Assembly: GCA_022496185.1 (NCBI GenBank)
Contig: WTXG01000120.1
Coordinates: forward strand, 50,201-114,200
Length of the DNA: 64,000 nt
Reading direction: 5' to 3'
From: Multifurca ochricompacta
Lineage: Eukaryota; Basidiomycota; Agaricomycetes; Russulales; Russulaceae
Made by a program: the position numbers and the translations under genes. Positions 11,540 through 22,852 of the stretch are shown one piece after another. The notes below the pieces were generated by a model. That model had not been told where the DNA came from. It saw nothing but the letters and a program-made list of their open reading frames with translations, and ran no database searches. Each line of letters opens with the position of its first letter. Positions within the stretch are counted from its first letter, which is position 1.

Positions 11540-12041
11540 TGTTGACACAGCATGTGTCTCGAGGTGCTTCAGGCATCTAGGTTAGGGTCTAAGCTGTGCT
11601 AGATTAGATTAGATATTGATTCGGAGTTTCGGACTTTTTACCATATCATTATTACTTTCTTTCTCACAATGCGCAGCAGCTGACTGATGTACCTTAGTAA
11701 TCCTGTGTAGCATGTGATATCTCACTGGCCAATGGCCTTAGTCCCTCAGTAGTACTTTCTAGCGCATTCCATTGCGCACAGACCATCCCTTCAAGTGCAT
11801 ATAAGGGTGTCTGTTTCGTCTCTTACACTTCAGAGTTTCCTTCACCTCTGAAGTGTAAGTCATTCCTACTCTACTTACTACCTTACCTTTGACTAACCGT
11901 CTCTTGTAGATAACTTGTCCCTTTAGGTGTGTAGTATAGTATAATAGAGTTTCCTTCACCTCTGAAGTATAACTTGTCCCTTTAGCCTTACACACTAACA
12001 GCCAACAGTCAGTATCACTGCACGCACATGCCTGTTTATCA
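11540..12041 (+). repeat. Copia-1 3' LTR
   Basis: 502 bp, TGTTGACACAG...GTTTATCA, preceded by ATGGAGGGA and followed by TGTCA. It differs from the 5' LTR by about ten transitions, many of the CG/TG or CG/CA kind. It carries the same intron-plus-spliced-copy structure at 11834-11985. Confidence 0.95.
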
Positions 12042-12046
12042 TGTCA

Positions 12047-12734
12047 AGGGTTTTCATACCCGCACGGGTAAGCGCCACAGGTTTTGCCAGGTACGGGTAC
12101 GGGTATATGGCTCCCAACCCATGGAAACCTGTACCTGTGCGGCAGGTTTGGCGGGTATAGGTGCCGATTATGCATTGACAAGATCAGTAGAATTTCTAAG
12201 ATAAAACACATCTGCAGCCACAAAAATATAAGATCTCGTCTGATGTATGATACAGGGTGAATGTTAATATGTTCTAGTGTTATCCTACAAAATATCAAAG
12301 CAGATCAACAGTGCAATGTAAAATAAAACTGTTATCAGTGATCTACATTCTTGAAAATCATGATGCATCTGTTTTATTAACGTGTGACCAATTCTGCCGG
12401 TCTGGCACTATCTAAAATACTCTCTAGACTACTTTAGACTATTCTATAATTTAATTATCACATTACTTTATTGAAACAAGGCCCGCATGTATCTACAAGC
12501 TGCATGGGGCAGCAACTACATTGCATTGCATGGTGGTCTGACCTCCTTCCTATTAAGGAAGGTTGACTTAAATGCACAGAATTGTGCATCCAGGGACCAG
12601 GACAGTCACGCTTGTATGAAATGAAACTAGAATAATAAAATAATAATGTAAATAAAAGATCCTTTTAATCTTCTGAACATAAAACAACAATTTTTGAGGA
12701 ATCTTGAGTAGCCATAAATGAACACGTTGTGTCC
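12047..12734. repeat. hAT interior, left segment
   Basis: Continues the left hAT terminal region after copia-1: AGGGTTTTCATACCCGCACG and GGTACGGGTACGGGTA subterminal repeats, then unique AT-rich sequence with no reading frame of note. Positions about 12361-12460 match, in reverse complement, part of the solo LTR near 41772-41862, so a fragment of that LTR family seems embedded here. Positions 12610-12734 are the first copy of the about 130-bp repeat seen again at 18076 and 18450. Confidence 0.7.
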
Positions 12735-13138
12735 TGTCGGAAATGGATCAATATGGCCAGGTCGGATCAATCGCTAAGTGTGTGGTACTAACAAGCGAGT
12801 TGTGTGTTGTGCAGTAGCACGCGGACTGTGTTTCACCTTCCTGTGAATACTTTGATACCTTACTTGATTAGACACAATCCTTTATTGTCTTGGTTACTAT
12901 AAGCACACTCATTTACAGTATTTAAGGACACTCTCACTGTACGGTTCACTTCAGTTCTGACCATCACAACTGAAGTGAGTATTCTGTTATCTTATCTTTA
13001 CCTATGTAGCTAACGCGCACTAGTTATAACTACCATTCTAGGTAAAGACTAATTAATATAAAGTTCTGACCATCACAACTGAATTATAACTACCATTCTA
13101 GGTAGTTTGGATTATCTAACCTCAGGCTGCGTTCTTTA
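12735..13138 (+). repeat. Copia-2 5' LTR
   Basis: 404 bp, TGTCGGAAATGG...GCGTTCTTTA, with TATA-like 'cagtatttaagg' near 12915-12927. A diverged solo copy of this LTR lies reversed at 40963-41365. Confidence 0.95.
12953..13104 (+). other. Intron-like unit followed by its own spliced copy inside the copia-2 LTR
   Basis: Exon A (12953-12974, 22 bp, ending cacaactgaa) is followed by 49 bp (12975-13023) starting GTGAGT, with CTAAC at 13010-13014 and ending CACTAG, then exon B (13024-13044, ttataactaccattctaggt+a). After 17 bp exon A recurs (13062-13083) joined directly to exon B (13084-13104). The 3' LTR and the old solo copy at 40963-41365 show the same arrangement. The sequences are unrelated to the copia-1 unit, so the same structure exists in two LTR families. 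Confidence 0.8.
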
Positions 13139-13153
13139 GGTTATGGGCCCTGG
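13139..13153 (+). other. Copia-2 primer-binding site (internal iMet tRNA type)
   Basis: GGTTATGGGCCCTGG directly follows the 5' LTR and matches the copia-1 site, complementary to the anticodon region of initiator tRNA-Met. The leader 13154-13502 has no gene. Confidence 0.8.
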
Positions 13154-13502
13154 CCGTAACTGAATTAATCCAGAAGAAGATCGAATTTCATACACAAGCT
13201 TCCTTACTCAGTAATTCACGCATTTTTGCATCTCCCGATAAGGCAAGCCTCTGTTCTTTTGTAGTCCTATTCCCTGGTCCCTGGAACCAGTGGATCGGTG
13301 TAGACTGGGCCCCTCACCGGGCTTCGCGCGAGCCGTGCGATGGAGCGTGGCGACGCTGAAGCACGTGTGAGCAATCCCTAATCGGGACTGGACCCTTTGC
13401 GGTTCAGAGCGAACAGTTGGATACATCGGGACTTGATCGGTCTTCACGATCTGGGTCTGACAGCTCCTCTACCCAGATTGGAAATCGTCGCTTACACGCA
13501 CC

Positions 13503-16500
13503 ATGGCACCTGCATTTACTTTCCCACCCTCTGCTGCAATCGAGATCCTAGATGGATCGAACTGGCCAGTCTGGTCAGCGCGAATGATGGCCCTGTTCCG
13601 TTTGAATGGCGTCCGGAACCACCTGCTCGAAGACAAGCCTGCTAGCCCTCCTGCTGACTGGGAGGCTACTGAAGGTGTTCTCTTAGCAATCCTCGAGCTC
13701 TATGCTCAGAAGGATGTCTGGACAGCCGTGGCAGACGACACTAAGTTTGTCACATGTAAAGCTAAATGGGACGAGCTCAAACGCGTCTATGGGGGAGTCG
13801 GGTCTATGTCCGCATTCAATACTTGGTCTGCCCTCACCGGCACCGCGCTGGACGAGTCCTCCCCCATGCTCCCGCAATTGCAGAAACTTAATGATGCCCG
13901 CGTCACACTCAAGAACAACGAGATGGAGATTTCAGATCTCCAGTTCAGTTTCATCCTAATCAAGGCACTTCCCGAATCGTACTCCGCCGTCGCGTCCACC
14001 ATATTAGCATCCGGATCGCCAAAGGATCTTACCCCTCAGACTATCCAAGAGCGGATTCTGAATGAGGAAGGTCGTCGATCCGGTGGTTCCGCCTCACTCA
14101 ACAAAGCCGCGCCCATCAAACAAAAGCATGACAAGAAGAACACCAAATGTTTCTATTGTCAGAAGAAAGGGCACAAGGCAGTAGAGTGCTGGAAGAAGAA
14201 AAAGGATCTGGAGGAGAAGAAGGGATCGGAGACCGCGCAGGCCAGTAACAAGGCCGTTAACGCGCACTTAGCAGTTCAGACAGCGTCTATCGTAGAGATA
14301 GGCGATGACAATGACGATCTCCGCGTTTCCCTTTACTCGGCTGTGCGATCACGTTGGATGATGGATTCCGGCGCAACGCATCATATCACCCCAAATCGGT
14401 CTGACTTTATTCAGTATACTCCGGCGGCTGGCATTGTACGCCTGGGAGACAACTCGAATGTGCGACAAATTGGGGTTGGGACTGTGGTATTCAAGACCAC
14501 TGCAGGTAGTAGAGGTTCTGAGATCACCCTAAGCAACGTGCTGCACATACCAGACGTTACGACGCGTTTCATTTCTACGCGTGCACTTGCTCAGAAGGGG
14601 GCTCAGATCTCTTTCACAGATAAAATCTTTAAGATCTCAGTCCGAGACCGGACGGTAGCGCAGGGTTACTTGGAGGACAACCTATACTGGCTGGATGCCT
14701 CCATGGCTGGACTCAATGCGCACGCTCAAACGTTGCAACCTATCGACATCTGGCATCGCCGCATGGGGCATATGTCATACAACGCCCTCAAGCGGTATCA
14801 TGAATCCGTCAAGGGGATATCATTGGATGCTCCGATCGATCAACATCAGTCGCCATGCCCCGGGTGCGAGCTCGGGAAACACACGCGACTCCCCTTTAAG
14901 TCCTCTCACAAGCGATCGGACCGGCGGCTACAGGTTGTTCACAGCGATCTGGCCGGCCCGATGCAGGTTCAGTCTATTCAAGGCGCGCTCTACATTGCAA
15001 CATTTATCGACGACTACTCTAGACATGGTGTGGTCTACTTCCTCAGATCCAAAGATCAGTGTGCAACAGCATTTCGGAAATTCCTAGCTTGGGCTGAGAC
15101 TCAATCATCGGAAAAAATGCTAGCCTTGCACTCAGATCGCGGGGGGGAGTACATGTCAGGCGCGCTTAGAGCTGTACTGGATGAACGGGGGATCGAGCAT
15201 AAGTTGACGATGCCGGGATCGCCGCAACAAAACGGCATAGCCGAGAGATGGAACAGGACCATCATGGACAAGGCGCGCTCTATGCTACACAGCGCTGGCC
15301 TGTCCCTTGGCTTCTGGGAGTTGGCAGTGGACACTGCCGTTCATACTTACAACAGAACTCCCACCCGAACTATAGGTTGGCGCACGCCTCACGAGCTCTG
15401 GAGTGCTGGTCACACTCCAGACGTCTCCTATTTCCGCGTCTTCGGATGCAAGGCATATGTTCATGTGCCTGAGAACAAGCGAAGAAAGCTCGATCCGAGA
15501 TCAATCGAGATGACGCTTGTTGGGTATGAGCCGGGTTCTAAGGGTTACCGGCTATGGAACAAGAGTACCTGAGCAGTCGTCCTGTCGCGCGACGTGACAT
15601 TCGACGAACGCTCCTTCCCATTTCAGGACAATGGTGAGCCGTCCATTCGTTCTGATCAACCTAAGGCCCTGGAGGGGCCACTGGCCGTTACATTCCCTAT
15701 GGCTGTCCCTACGCAAACTCAAGGGGAGGTCGATCCGCCAAGGACGCCATCCCCTGTTGCCACACAAACCCCAAGTTCTGGTAATACAGTCTGGGCTACC
15801 CCGCCTTCACGCCCCGCAATGCAAGAGCCCCCGCCCCGCGCGCCGCACAACCGGTTTCTCCGGACTCAGCGGACCGTTGTCCCCACTTTGGAGGACGTGC
15901 CCCCTCGGAGACTGCGAGAGAATCCTCGCAGGAATCCACGCTACTTTGGCGATGATAATGCCGAGTTAGGTGAGGATGGGCGACTCGGGCATCGTGCTCT
16001 GCTTGCGGCGGCTGCTTATAGTGATCCGCTCACATATCGAGAGGCGATGAAGTCAGACTATGCTAGCGACTGGCAGGACGCGTGCCAATATGAAATGGAC
16101 GCACTAGCCAAGAATGGAACTTGGACACTGGTGGACTTACCGGCCGATCGGAAGGCTGTGAAGTCCAAGTGGGTTTTCAAGCGCAAAGCCGATGGACGCT
16201 TTCGCGCACGCTTAGTTGCTAAGGGATTCACGCAAATTCAAGGTATTGATTATGATGAAACATTTTCTCCAGTAGCCCGGTTCGAGTCTTTGAGACTACT
16301 GCTAGCGTTGGCCGCGCTAGAGGATTGGGAGATCCATCAAATGGACGTCAAGTCGGCGTTCCTGAACGGACTACTGGATGAGGAAATTTACATGGAGCAA
16401 CCGGAGGGTTTCATCACATCGGGCCAGACGAATAAGGTATGCCTACTGAAAAAGGCAATTTACGGACTCAAACAAGCCTCACGCGCATGGAACTTGCAAT

Positions 16501-17561
16501 TCCATGGAGTTCTATTGGAGCTCGGCTTCACGCGCACATTTTCTGATGCCGGGGTATACGTGCGTCGTCGCCAAGACGGGGAGGGTACAGCAATTATAAT
16601 CCTCTATGTCGACGACATCACTATCTTAGGCGATACTCTCAAGGAAGTTAACCGGATCAAGGGAATCTTATCTAAGCGCTATGAAATGACAGATCTAGGT
16701 GAGATCGACTCATATCTTGGAGTCCAGATCACACGCGACAGATCTATCAAGCGTCTGGAAATTGATCAATCACGGTACATTGGAGAGATCGTTGCACGCT
16801 TTGGGATGGCGGATGCGAACCCCGCGCACACACCACTCCCTGCTGGGGCAGATGTCCATCTGGTAAAGCACACTGAACAGGCTACTCAAACAGAAATCAC
16901 ATATTACCAACAAATTATTGGGAGCCTTCTGTACGTGCAAATTGGGACTCGCCCTGACATATCTTTCGCTGTAGCGCGTCTTGCGCAGTATGCAGCAAAT
17001 CCTTCGCCGCAACACCTGCGACTTGCCAAATATGTGCTGGCTTATCTAAGGAGCACAGCCAACCTTAGGCTTCGCTACGATGGAGCGCGCGGAGAGGGAC
17101 TTGTCGGCTACTCGGACTCCAGTCTTGGGGACCATGCCGACGATCATCATTCCACCTCGGGCTACGTCTTTTTACTTGCTGACTCATCCATCTCTTGGAC
17201 CTCGCGTAAGCAGAAGACTGTCGCCCAAAGCACCACTCACGCAGAGTACATGGCACTTGCCGAAGCGGCAAATCAAGCCACTTGGTACCGGAGTTTCCTC
17301 TCGGAACTCGGCTACGATGTTACAGATCCGATTCCCTTACATGGCGATAACAAAGGGGCAGTCGACTTGGCTCTCAACCCTGTGACCGGGCGAAGATCCA
17401 AACACATTGCTATCAAATTCCACGCCATTCGCGAATACGTCGAACAGGGACACATCGATCTAATCAGGACACCCACTGGAGAAATGCTAGCTGATGGATT
17501 CACAAAACCACACGCGCATACGCAACTCCAAGACTTCGTCACTGGACTAGGACTTATCTAA
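13503..17561 (+). pseudogene. Copia-2 gag-pol polyprotein, 1,352 codons, one internal stop
   Basis: Gag (DGSNWPVWSARM motif), zinc knuckle CFYCQKKGHKAVEC (about residue 216), intact protease WMMDSGATHHITP (Asp about 288), integrase HHCC (WHRRMGHM, CPGCELGK) and DDE core (HSDLAGPM, HSDRGGEYM, PQQNGIAERWNRT), RT (YVDDIT about 1035) and RNase H (SRKQKTVAQSTTHAEYM, GDNKGAVDLALNPV) all lie in one frame. The only break is TGA at 15570-15572 (codon 690), where CGA fits the context. Apart from this stop the element looks competent. Start chosen at 13503 because the Gag motif follows within 20 residues. Confidence 0.9.
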
Positions 17562-17588
17562 TCCAGGATTGTCTCAATCACGGGGGGA

Positions 17589-17991
17589 TGTCGGAAATGG
17601 ATCAATATGGCCAGGTCGGATCAATCGCTAAGTGTGTGGTACTAACAAGCGAGTTGTGTGTTGTGCAGTAGCACGCGGACTGTGTTTCACCTTCCTGTGA
17701 ATACTTTGATACCTTACTTGATTAGACACAATCCTTTATTGTCTTGGTTACTATAAGCACACTCATTTACAGTATTTAAGGACACTCTCACTGTACGGTT
17801 CACTTCAGTTCTGACCATCACAACTGAAGTGAGTATTCTGTTATCTTATCTTTACCTATGTAGCTAACGCGCACTAGTTATAACTACCATTCTAGGTAAA
17901 GACTAATTAATATAAGTTCTGACCATCACAACTGAATTATAACTACCATTCTAGGTAGTTTGGATTATCTAACCTCAGGCTGCGTTCTTTA
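17589..17991 (+). repeat. Copia-2 3' LTR
   Basis: 403 bp, preceded by CGGGGGGA and followed by TGTCC. Identical to the 5' LTR except for one A missing in 'ataaag'. It has the same intron-plus-spliced-copy unit. Confidence 0.95.
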
Positions 17992-17996
17992 TGTCC

Positions 17997-18748
17997 AAGT
18001 GCTTATCTCCTTGACCGGGATGGCCCGGGCCATTTATCCGAAATGCGCAGAAATGCAAAGATCGGTCGTGCTCATATAAAATTGAAACCAGAATAATAAA
18101 ATAAAAATGGAATAATAAATTATCTTAATCTTATGAACATAAAATAGGAATCTTTGAGGGATCTTGAGTAGCCATAAATGAACGCGTTGTGTCTGAGTGC
18201 GTATCTCCTTGACCGGGATGGCCCGGGCCGATTGTCTGAAATGCATGATGCAAGTAAAGAACTTGCACGCGTTTCATTTTATGGGTAACCCAGGTATCAA
18301 AACAATTATCCAGGGGTTACCCCTGCCAATGTCTATGTGTTCATTAAATTTTTTTGCATTCTGTGCAGTTATCTGACAGGCTATTCATCAATGTTCTATA
18401 ACATCCTATCTAATCATCTCTGTATACTGGATTTTAGTTGTGCTTGTATAAAATTGAAAGCAGAATAATAAAATAATAATGGAATAATGAATTATTTTAA
18501 TCTTCTGAACATAAAACAAGAGCCATTGAGGGATCTTAAGCAGCCACAAATAAACGCGTTGTGTATCTTCTTGGTCCAGGAAGTCCCAGGCCGGGTATCC
18601 GAAATGCGTGATGCAAGTAAAGAACTTGCACGTGTTTTCATGGGTGACCTGCGGGTAACCCGCGGGTTACCCATACCCGCAGTGACGGGTACGGGTACAG
18701 GTACAGGTACCAATGAGTATACCCCAGGGTTACCCCTGCCAATCACTA
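17997..18748. repeat. hAT interior, right segment with imperfect tandem repeats
   Basis: Blocks beginning 'aaattgaaaccagaataata' and ending 'aaatgaacgcgttgtgt' recur at about 18076-18201 and 18448-18562, and once left of copia-2 (12610-12734). Each is followed by a 'ctccttgaccgggatggccc'-like or related tail. Near 18650-18735 the subterminal GGGTAACC/ACGGGTACGGGTACAGGTAC repeats appear before the end CAATCACTA. No coding potential is seen. Confidence 0.7.
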
Positions 18749-18756
18749 GCCCCCTT

Positions 18757-18867
18757 TGACTTTGACTCATCCCTATTAACTCCAAGGAGCCTTATTGGTT
18801 TCTTATCTGAACATACATACAACACTGTCACACAAGTTGTGTGGAACATCCTGCACCAGGTGTAACA
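18757..18867 (+). repeat. Family-3 copia LTR, right part
   Basis: Continues 5068-5544 after the hAT and its duplicated GCCCCCTT. It matches window positions 232-341 and ends TGTAACA at 18867. Confidence 0.8.
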
Positions 18868-18955
18868 TTAGGAGCCATATACCCATACCCATACCTGGAA
18901 AAACCCATGGCACTTACCCACATGGGTATGAAAACCCTTGACAATCACCATTGTT
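18868..18955 (-). mobile_element. Fragment of a second hAT end, inverted
   Basis: The reverse complement reads TGATTGTCAAGGGTTTTCAT, then ACCCATGTGGGTAAGTGCC, and continues to TATATGGCTCCT. This matches the left end of the main hAT (5548-5556 + 12047-12117) over about 85 bp. No partner end or target duplication is visible, so it is a truncated copy beside the family-3 LTR. Confidence 0.6.
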
Positions 18956-21163
18956 AACTATTAGGTTTTTTTTGGAAATCAATTTTATTCACACTTCAGG
19001 GCCTTGCCCAAATCACACAGCTACTACCAGTACATAGTAACTACTGTTGTGAACATGAGAGAAGGGTGGGAACCACCATGTGCAAAACCTCTTGGTAGAG
19101 GGAAACAAGAGAGACAGTGTGTAATAGAGAAGGAGTGGAGAGGGGAACAGAGCCTGTGTGTTGGAGAAGAAGGGTGAACTTGAACTTACTCATACTACCC
19201 AACATCACCAACTCAGACTTAATTTAGCTCATGAGGTCATCTCACTGAAGGAGGCCTTGTGAAGGCCTGTGTGTCCTGGATAAAGGTGAGCAAATCCTCA
19301 ATGTAAGGTTTGCAAGTGAAGAATATAAGCCATGGAGGTGAGGGGGGTGAGGTCGTCGCAATGAGCAGAGCCGGTCTTTCACTATCAGGTTTAAAACCTG
19401 TCTACATGTCACATGACTTTGATTTGTAATGATGTTTTGTTGATCAACGATAACTTTCCTTTTTAAAATAAATATTTAACAATAACTTCCTTTTTAAAAT
19501 AAATAGTATTACAAATCACAGTCGTGTGACAATGTTACCGCTTTAGGGATGTCAGCGGTGGGGGAGAGTTGGGTGAGCTGTGAATGCTGGCCCGAACACG
19601 CCACTTCAGGATGAAACATTAGTTCATTTATTCCAGGGAACCTCTTTATGTCGGTTTAAAAAACCACAATTGCTCTAAAATGGCATACGTATCGATACTC
19701 TCCTCCAGCTCTGTCGTCAGTCAGATTGAACACCAAGGGTCGATGACTCGGATGTGCCTGACACGCGCGCGTTCTGATGTGTCACTTAGTTTACAGTTTT
19801 CAAATCGATTGGACTGCTCTAGTTAGTTTGTGGGTGTCCAGTCCATGCATGCATGATATATGGAAAAACTCTATTCCCGCATTCCCGCGAACGGCGGTAG
19901 TAGCTGTGAGGTGTCAGGGCGTGAGATTGTCAACTTTGAACTTTGATGCGCTACCATCGCATCCTTTTTTATTTATGCGCGCCTTGGCAATCGCCCATCA
20001 TTTCGTATTGTTTCTTATGTCAGGCGGTCGGCTGCAAAGTTGGCCCGACTTCGTTTCGTTTCGAGTCGACAACGTTTCAAGTCGACAAATAATCTTCTTA
20101 GATTTATTTTCTTTTATAATTCAGATTTATAACACGATGCGGTACCTAAGTACAAGCCCGATAGCCTAAGCTACCCACACCACTAAGAAAGCCCCCTTAA
20201 TCTGACAAGCATTGGGAGTCTTCTAGAACATGGAGCTTGCAGGCCAGACCACTAATGAAAGTGAGTGGGCCAGGTGCCCAAAGAAGGGGGGGGGAACAAA
20301 GAGGGAGCAGCAGCAGGGGAGGGAGGGGTAGCAGTAATTAAATGCCATGGCCAACAACTTACTTTCTCGATTGCCTGTGAAAGGTAGTCATCAAGCTCAT
20401 TGATATTCTAAGCCATCCATCCGAATGTCGAGGAAGTAAATCTCCACCAGAATTCTGGTTGAGAGGGTAGATCGCACGCCACCCGACAATTGCAGCTCAT
20501 CTCGAGGGACTAAGCAGCAAATGTGGTGGTAGCATGGGTACCTAACGGCGAACATGATCAGTGGCATCACCGTTCTCACAGAGTCAATACTAGTGATACA
20601 TCACAAAATTTGAAAGAGGGGCCGAGGGTATTATGGGAATGAGGACTGTTGATGAAGGACCGACATCAAGTCAAGTCCAGGACCAACAATCATGTTGCAG
20701 TCCAAACTGAAAAGTAAATGAGCCGTCGTTCTTGTTGCTGATCCAGATGGAAATACCCGGGTGCATATTGTACGTCACGTGTTGCTTTGCGGCGTTTGTT
20801 TTAATTGATTTTTTTTAGAGAATGATATCGCTCGCTTGCTAGCTCGTTTCTTGAGCAAACGCCACCGGTTGATGATTTTTCAGTTAGATTTGCCCTAGAT
20901 TTCTCCAAACAGAAAGGGCGCCCCAGCTGCGAGCCAGTTCCGGTGGCTCGTCCTCGCCCCATTGTTTTTGTACCCTATTTCAATGCTAGAGCCGCAACTC
21001 TCCACCGACGTCCGGTTCAAGAAGACCAACTAGAACCAAATTGTGTTGAACCGGGCCAGCGTCTATCGCCGCCAACGATTCCACAATCACAATATATACT
21101 GTAAACTGACCAGTGGATGCCCTTTAATTCACTGTCCACTATTTCCTCCCCCTTACTCCTGCC
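18956..21163. other. Gene-poor stretch
   Basis: I see no convincing gene. Positions 19406-19431 and 19510-19535 form an imperfect inverted repeat (tcacatgactttgatttgta / attacaaatcacagtcgtgt), with a direct repeat (ctttttaaaataaat) between the arms, possibly a small MITE relic. The rest is unique AT-rich sequence with short open frames lacking any family signature. Confidence 0.5.
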
Positions 21164-22852
21164 ATGGCCGAATCCCCCTTCAGTGAAACCAGAGTCCTAG
21201 GCAAGCCATCAACGCCTCTCTCTCCCTTTCTGGTCTGACCACCTTCATTTGCTTGATAGGCATTCTCTTACTAGCAATCTTATGTAGGCGTTGAGATACT
21301 CTCGACATCGATGTCTTGGTTAACCCCTCAACAGTAAATACATATCTTTTTGGGGTGATAAGCCAACAAATATATTCATATTGGACTTGTGGTGAGTTCG
21401 CTTCTATTACCGGTCGCAGAGACTAGAAATAATTGTGTATTGGTAGGGTTCAAGGACTCGAGACGGTTAATGTGAGCACCAGTTCCCTTTCACGTTGCAT
21501 TGCAACTCAATTTTATAGAACCTTTATCGTTGCACTGTTTGTCATCGTTGCCCTCCAAAGTTCCCTGTACGTTCTTGTCTTCAATATTTTATTCTGAAAT
21601 ACCAATCCATCTGACACTGAATCCAGGCTTTGGGTCATGGCTTGGAATGTCTAGCAAGTTTCTCACTTTTTTCATTAAAACCTTTCTCACTTCCGTTTGT
21701 AGCATCGTTAGGTCTGTTCACACAGCTTCCAAGGGTCTGTTCTACATTGCGAGCGTGTCCACCTGCTCATGTCTATTTAAGTGGCTACATGGGAGGGGCC
21801 TGCCAATGCCGTATGCCAATGCATCCTTATTTTGTCGGCGAATATATTTCTGGCTGCCCGGTTAGTAGTCAATCAACACAATTGTGCTTGATTGCCTGAT
21901 CTTTCTCCAATTTCAGTATTCACAAGCTGACGTCAAGCCGCCTGCAGAGCAGACTGGTCATTACATTATCGATCTCTGCCTTTGTCATCAGGCTGGTCAA
22001 TCTCGTGACAACTTGGATCTCGAAGAAGTAGTAAGCATGCTGTTGTATCAGACCACTCGATCGCCTATTGATATATGTATAAGCCTAAGCCCTCAAACTC
22101 AATACACCGTTTCGCAGCGAACAATGTCAGTTGTCTGGCACACAATACAGGCAGTCTGCGAATGTCTCATCATGTGTACGCCCTTTTCTCACATGTCACA
22201 GGTTGAATCAACCATTTTTCTTGCGTAGCCTCCCTTTCTCGAGTGCTTCTGTCGTCGCGTAGCGGTTTGCAAAATCAGACAGAATCGTAAATCATCTCAT
22301 CCGCAACGTCATTAAGAATGGGCTCTTTGCGACACTCTGGTCTATCGCTGGATTAGCGACATATTTTTTGTTGCCAGATTGGGCTATCTTTGTCATTTTT
22401 GATATGACATCTGGTTCGATATACACACACGTGAGTGGCATTTGCCCTCGACTGATGCCGCATATTCACAGGAAAGGAGCTCAGATGATTTATGATACAT
22501 TACTGTCGCGCACACGATTGCGTGAGCGCATGGCCGAGCGAAGCAACCTTGAGATGGTTTTACCTACGGTGCGCTGTTTGGCCTACGTAGAAGTGTGTGT
22601 CATACTGAACAAATCAATCCCGGCTTATGTTTGCAGTTAAATTCACTTGCCCTTGAAGGAAAAGGAATGCACGTATCAGGGGTGGCAGGTGTCCCGCATT
22701 CTGTCGTGACCATGGGCAACTTTAGATTTACCCAAAACGAGTCTAGTGCAACTGGCACCACTCACAACGATAACTCAGAATTGGAATGTGCACCTGTGGG
22801 CAAGACAGCCCCGGGTTATGAATTCCCGTACAATGCCGACCCGGGAGAATGA
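21164..22852 (+). CDS. DUF6534-like seven-transmembrane protein (gene model approximate)
   Basis: Several short exons with fungal splice signals give segments typical of the basidiomycete DUF6534/7TM family: VNTYLFGVISQQIYSYWTCG (donor GTGAGT at 21392), FKDSRRLITFIVALFVIVAL, ASLFCRRIYFWLP (about 21818-21860), HKLTSSRLQSRLVITLSISA with the next helix (21915-22030), and SDRIVNHLIRNVIKNGLFAT followed by GLATYFLLPDWAIFVIF (22276-22415). A hydrophilic tail ends PYNADPGE-stop at 22852. These match the usual order of helices, with an (F/C)-R-R-I-Y motif and the S-D-x-(I/L)-V-N-x-L-I motif. The start at 21164 and some exon joins are uncertain, and an in-frame problem near 21600-21680 may mean it is damaged. 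Ligand and function are unknown. Confidence 0.5.

Larger units (their letters stand above)
5557..12041 (+). mobile_element. Copia-1: full-length Ty1/copia retrotransposon, 6,485 bp, mutated
   Basis: Two 502-bp LTRs (5557-6058, 11540-12041), a half-tRNA primer site at 6059, a polypurine tract (ATGGAGGGA) before the 3' LTR, and a target duplication TGTCA (5552-5556; 12042-12046) define the element. It sits inside the left terminal repeat of the hAT. The gag-pol frame 6984-11333 has two in-frame stops. About ten LTR-to-LTR differences are all transitions, mostly at CpG, consistent with an older insertion decaying by methyl-C deamination. Confidence 0.95.
12735..17991 (+). mobile_element. Copia-2: full-length Ty1/copia retrotransposon, 5,257 bp, very young
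   Basis: LTRs of 404 bp (12735-13138) and 403 bp (17589-17991) differ, as far as I can see, only by one A in an A-run. Target duplication TGTCC lies at 12730-12734 and 17992-17996. A primer site GGTTATGGGCCC starts at 13139, a G-rich purine tract ends at 17588, and one long gag-pol frame fills the interior. The element inserted into the hAT interior repeat. Its LTR ends TA rather than CA. Confidence 0.95.
5545..18748. mobile_element. Non-autonomous hAT-type DNA transposon, itself split by two copia elements
   Basis: The outer ends are TAGTGATTG (5545-5553) and CAATCACTA (18740-18748), exact inverted repeats, flanked by a perfect 8-bp duplication GCCCCCTT (5537-5544; 18749-18756). Short terminal inverted repeats with 8-bp duplications are the hAT signature. 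Removing copia-1 and copia-2 leaves roughly 1.45 kb (5545-5556, 12047-12734, 17997-18748) with no transposase reading frame. The element carries subterminal ACGGGTA-type repeats and imperfect internal repeats of about 130 bp. It is a MITE-like, non-autonomous copy. Confidence 0.85.
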
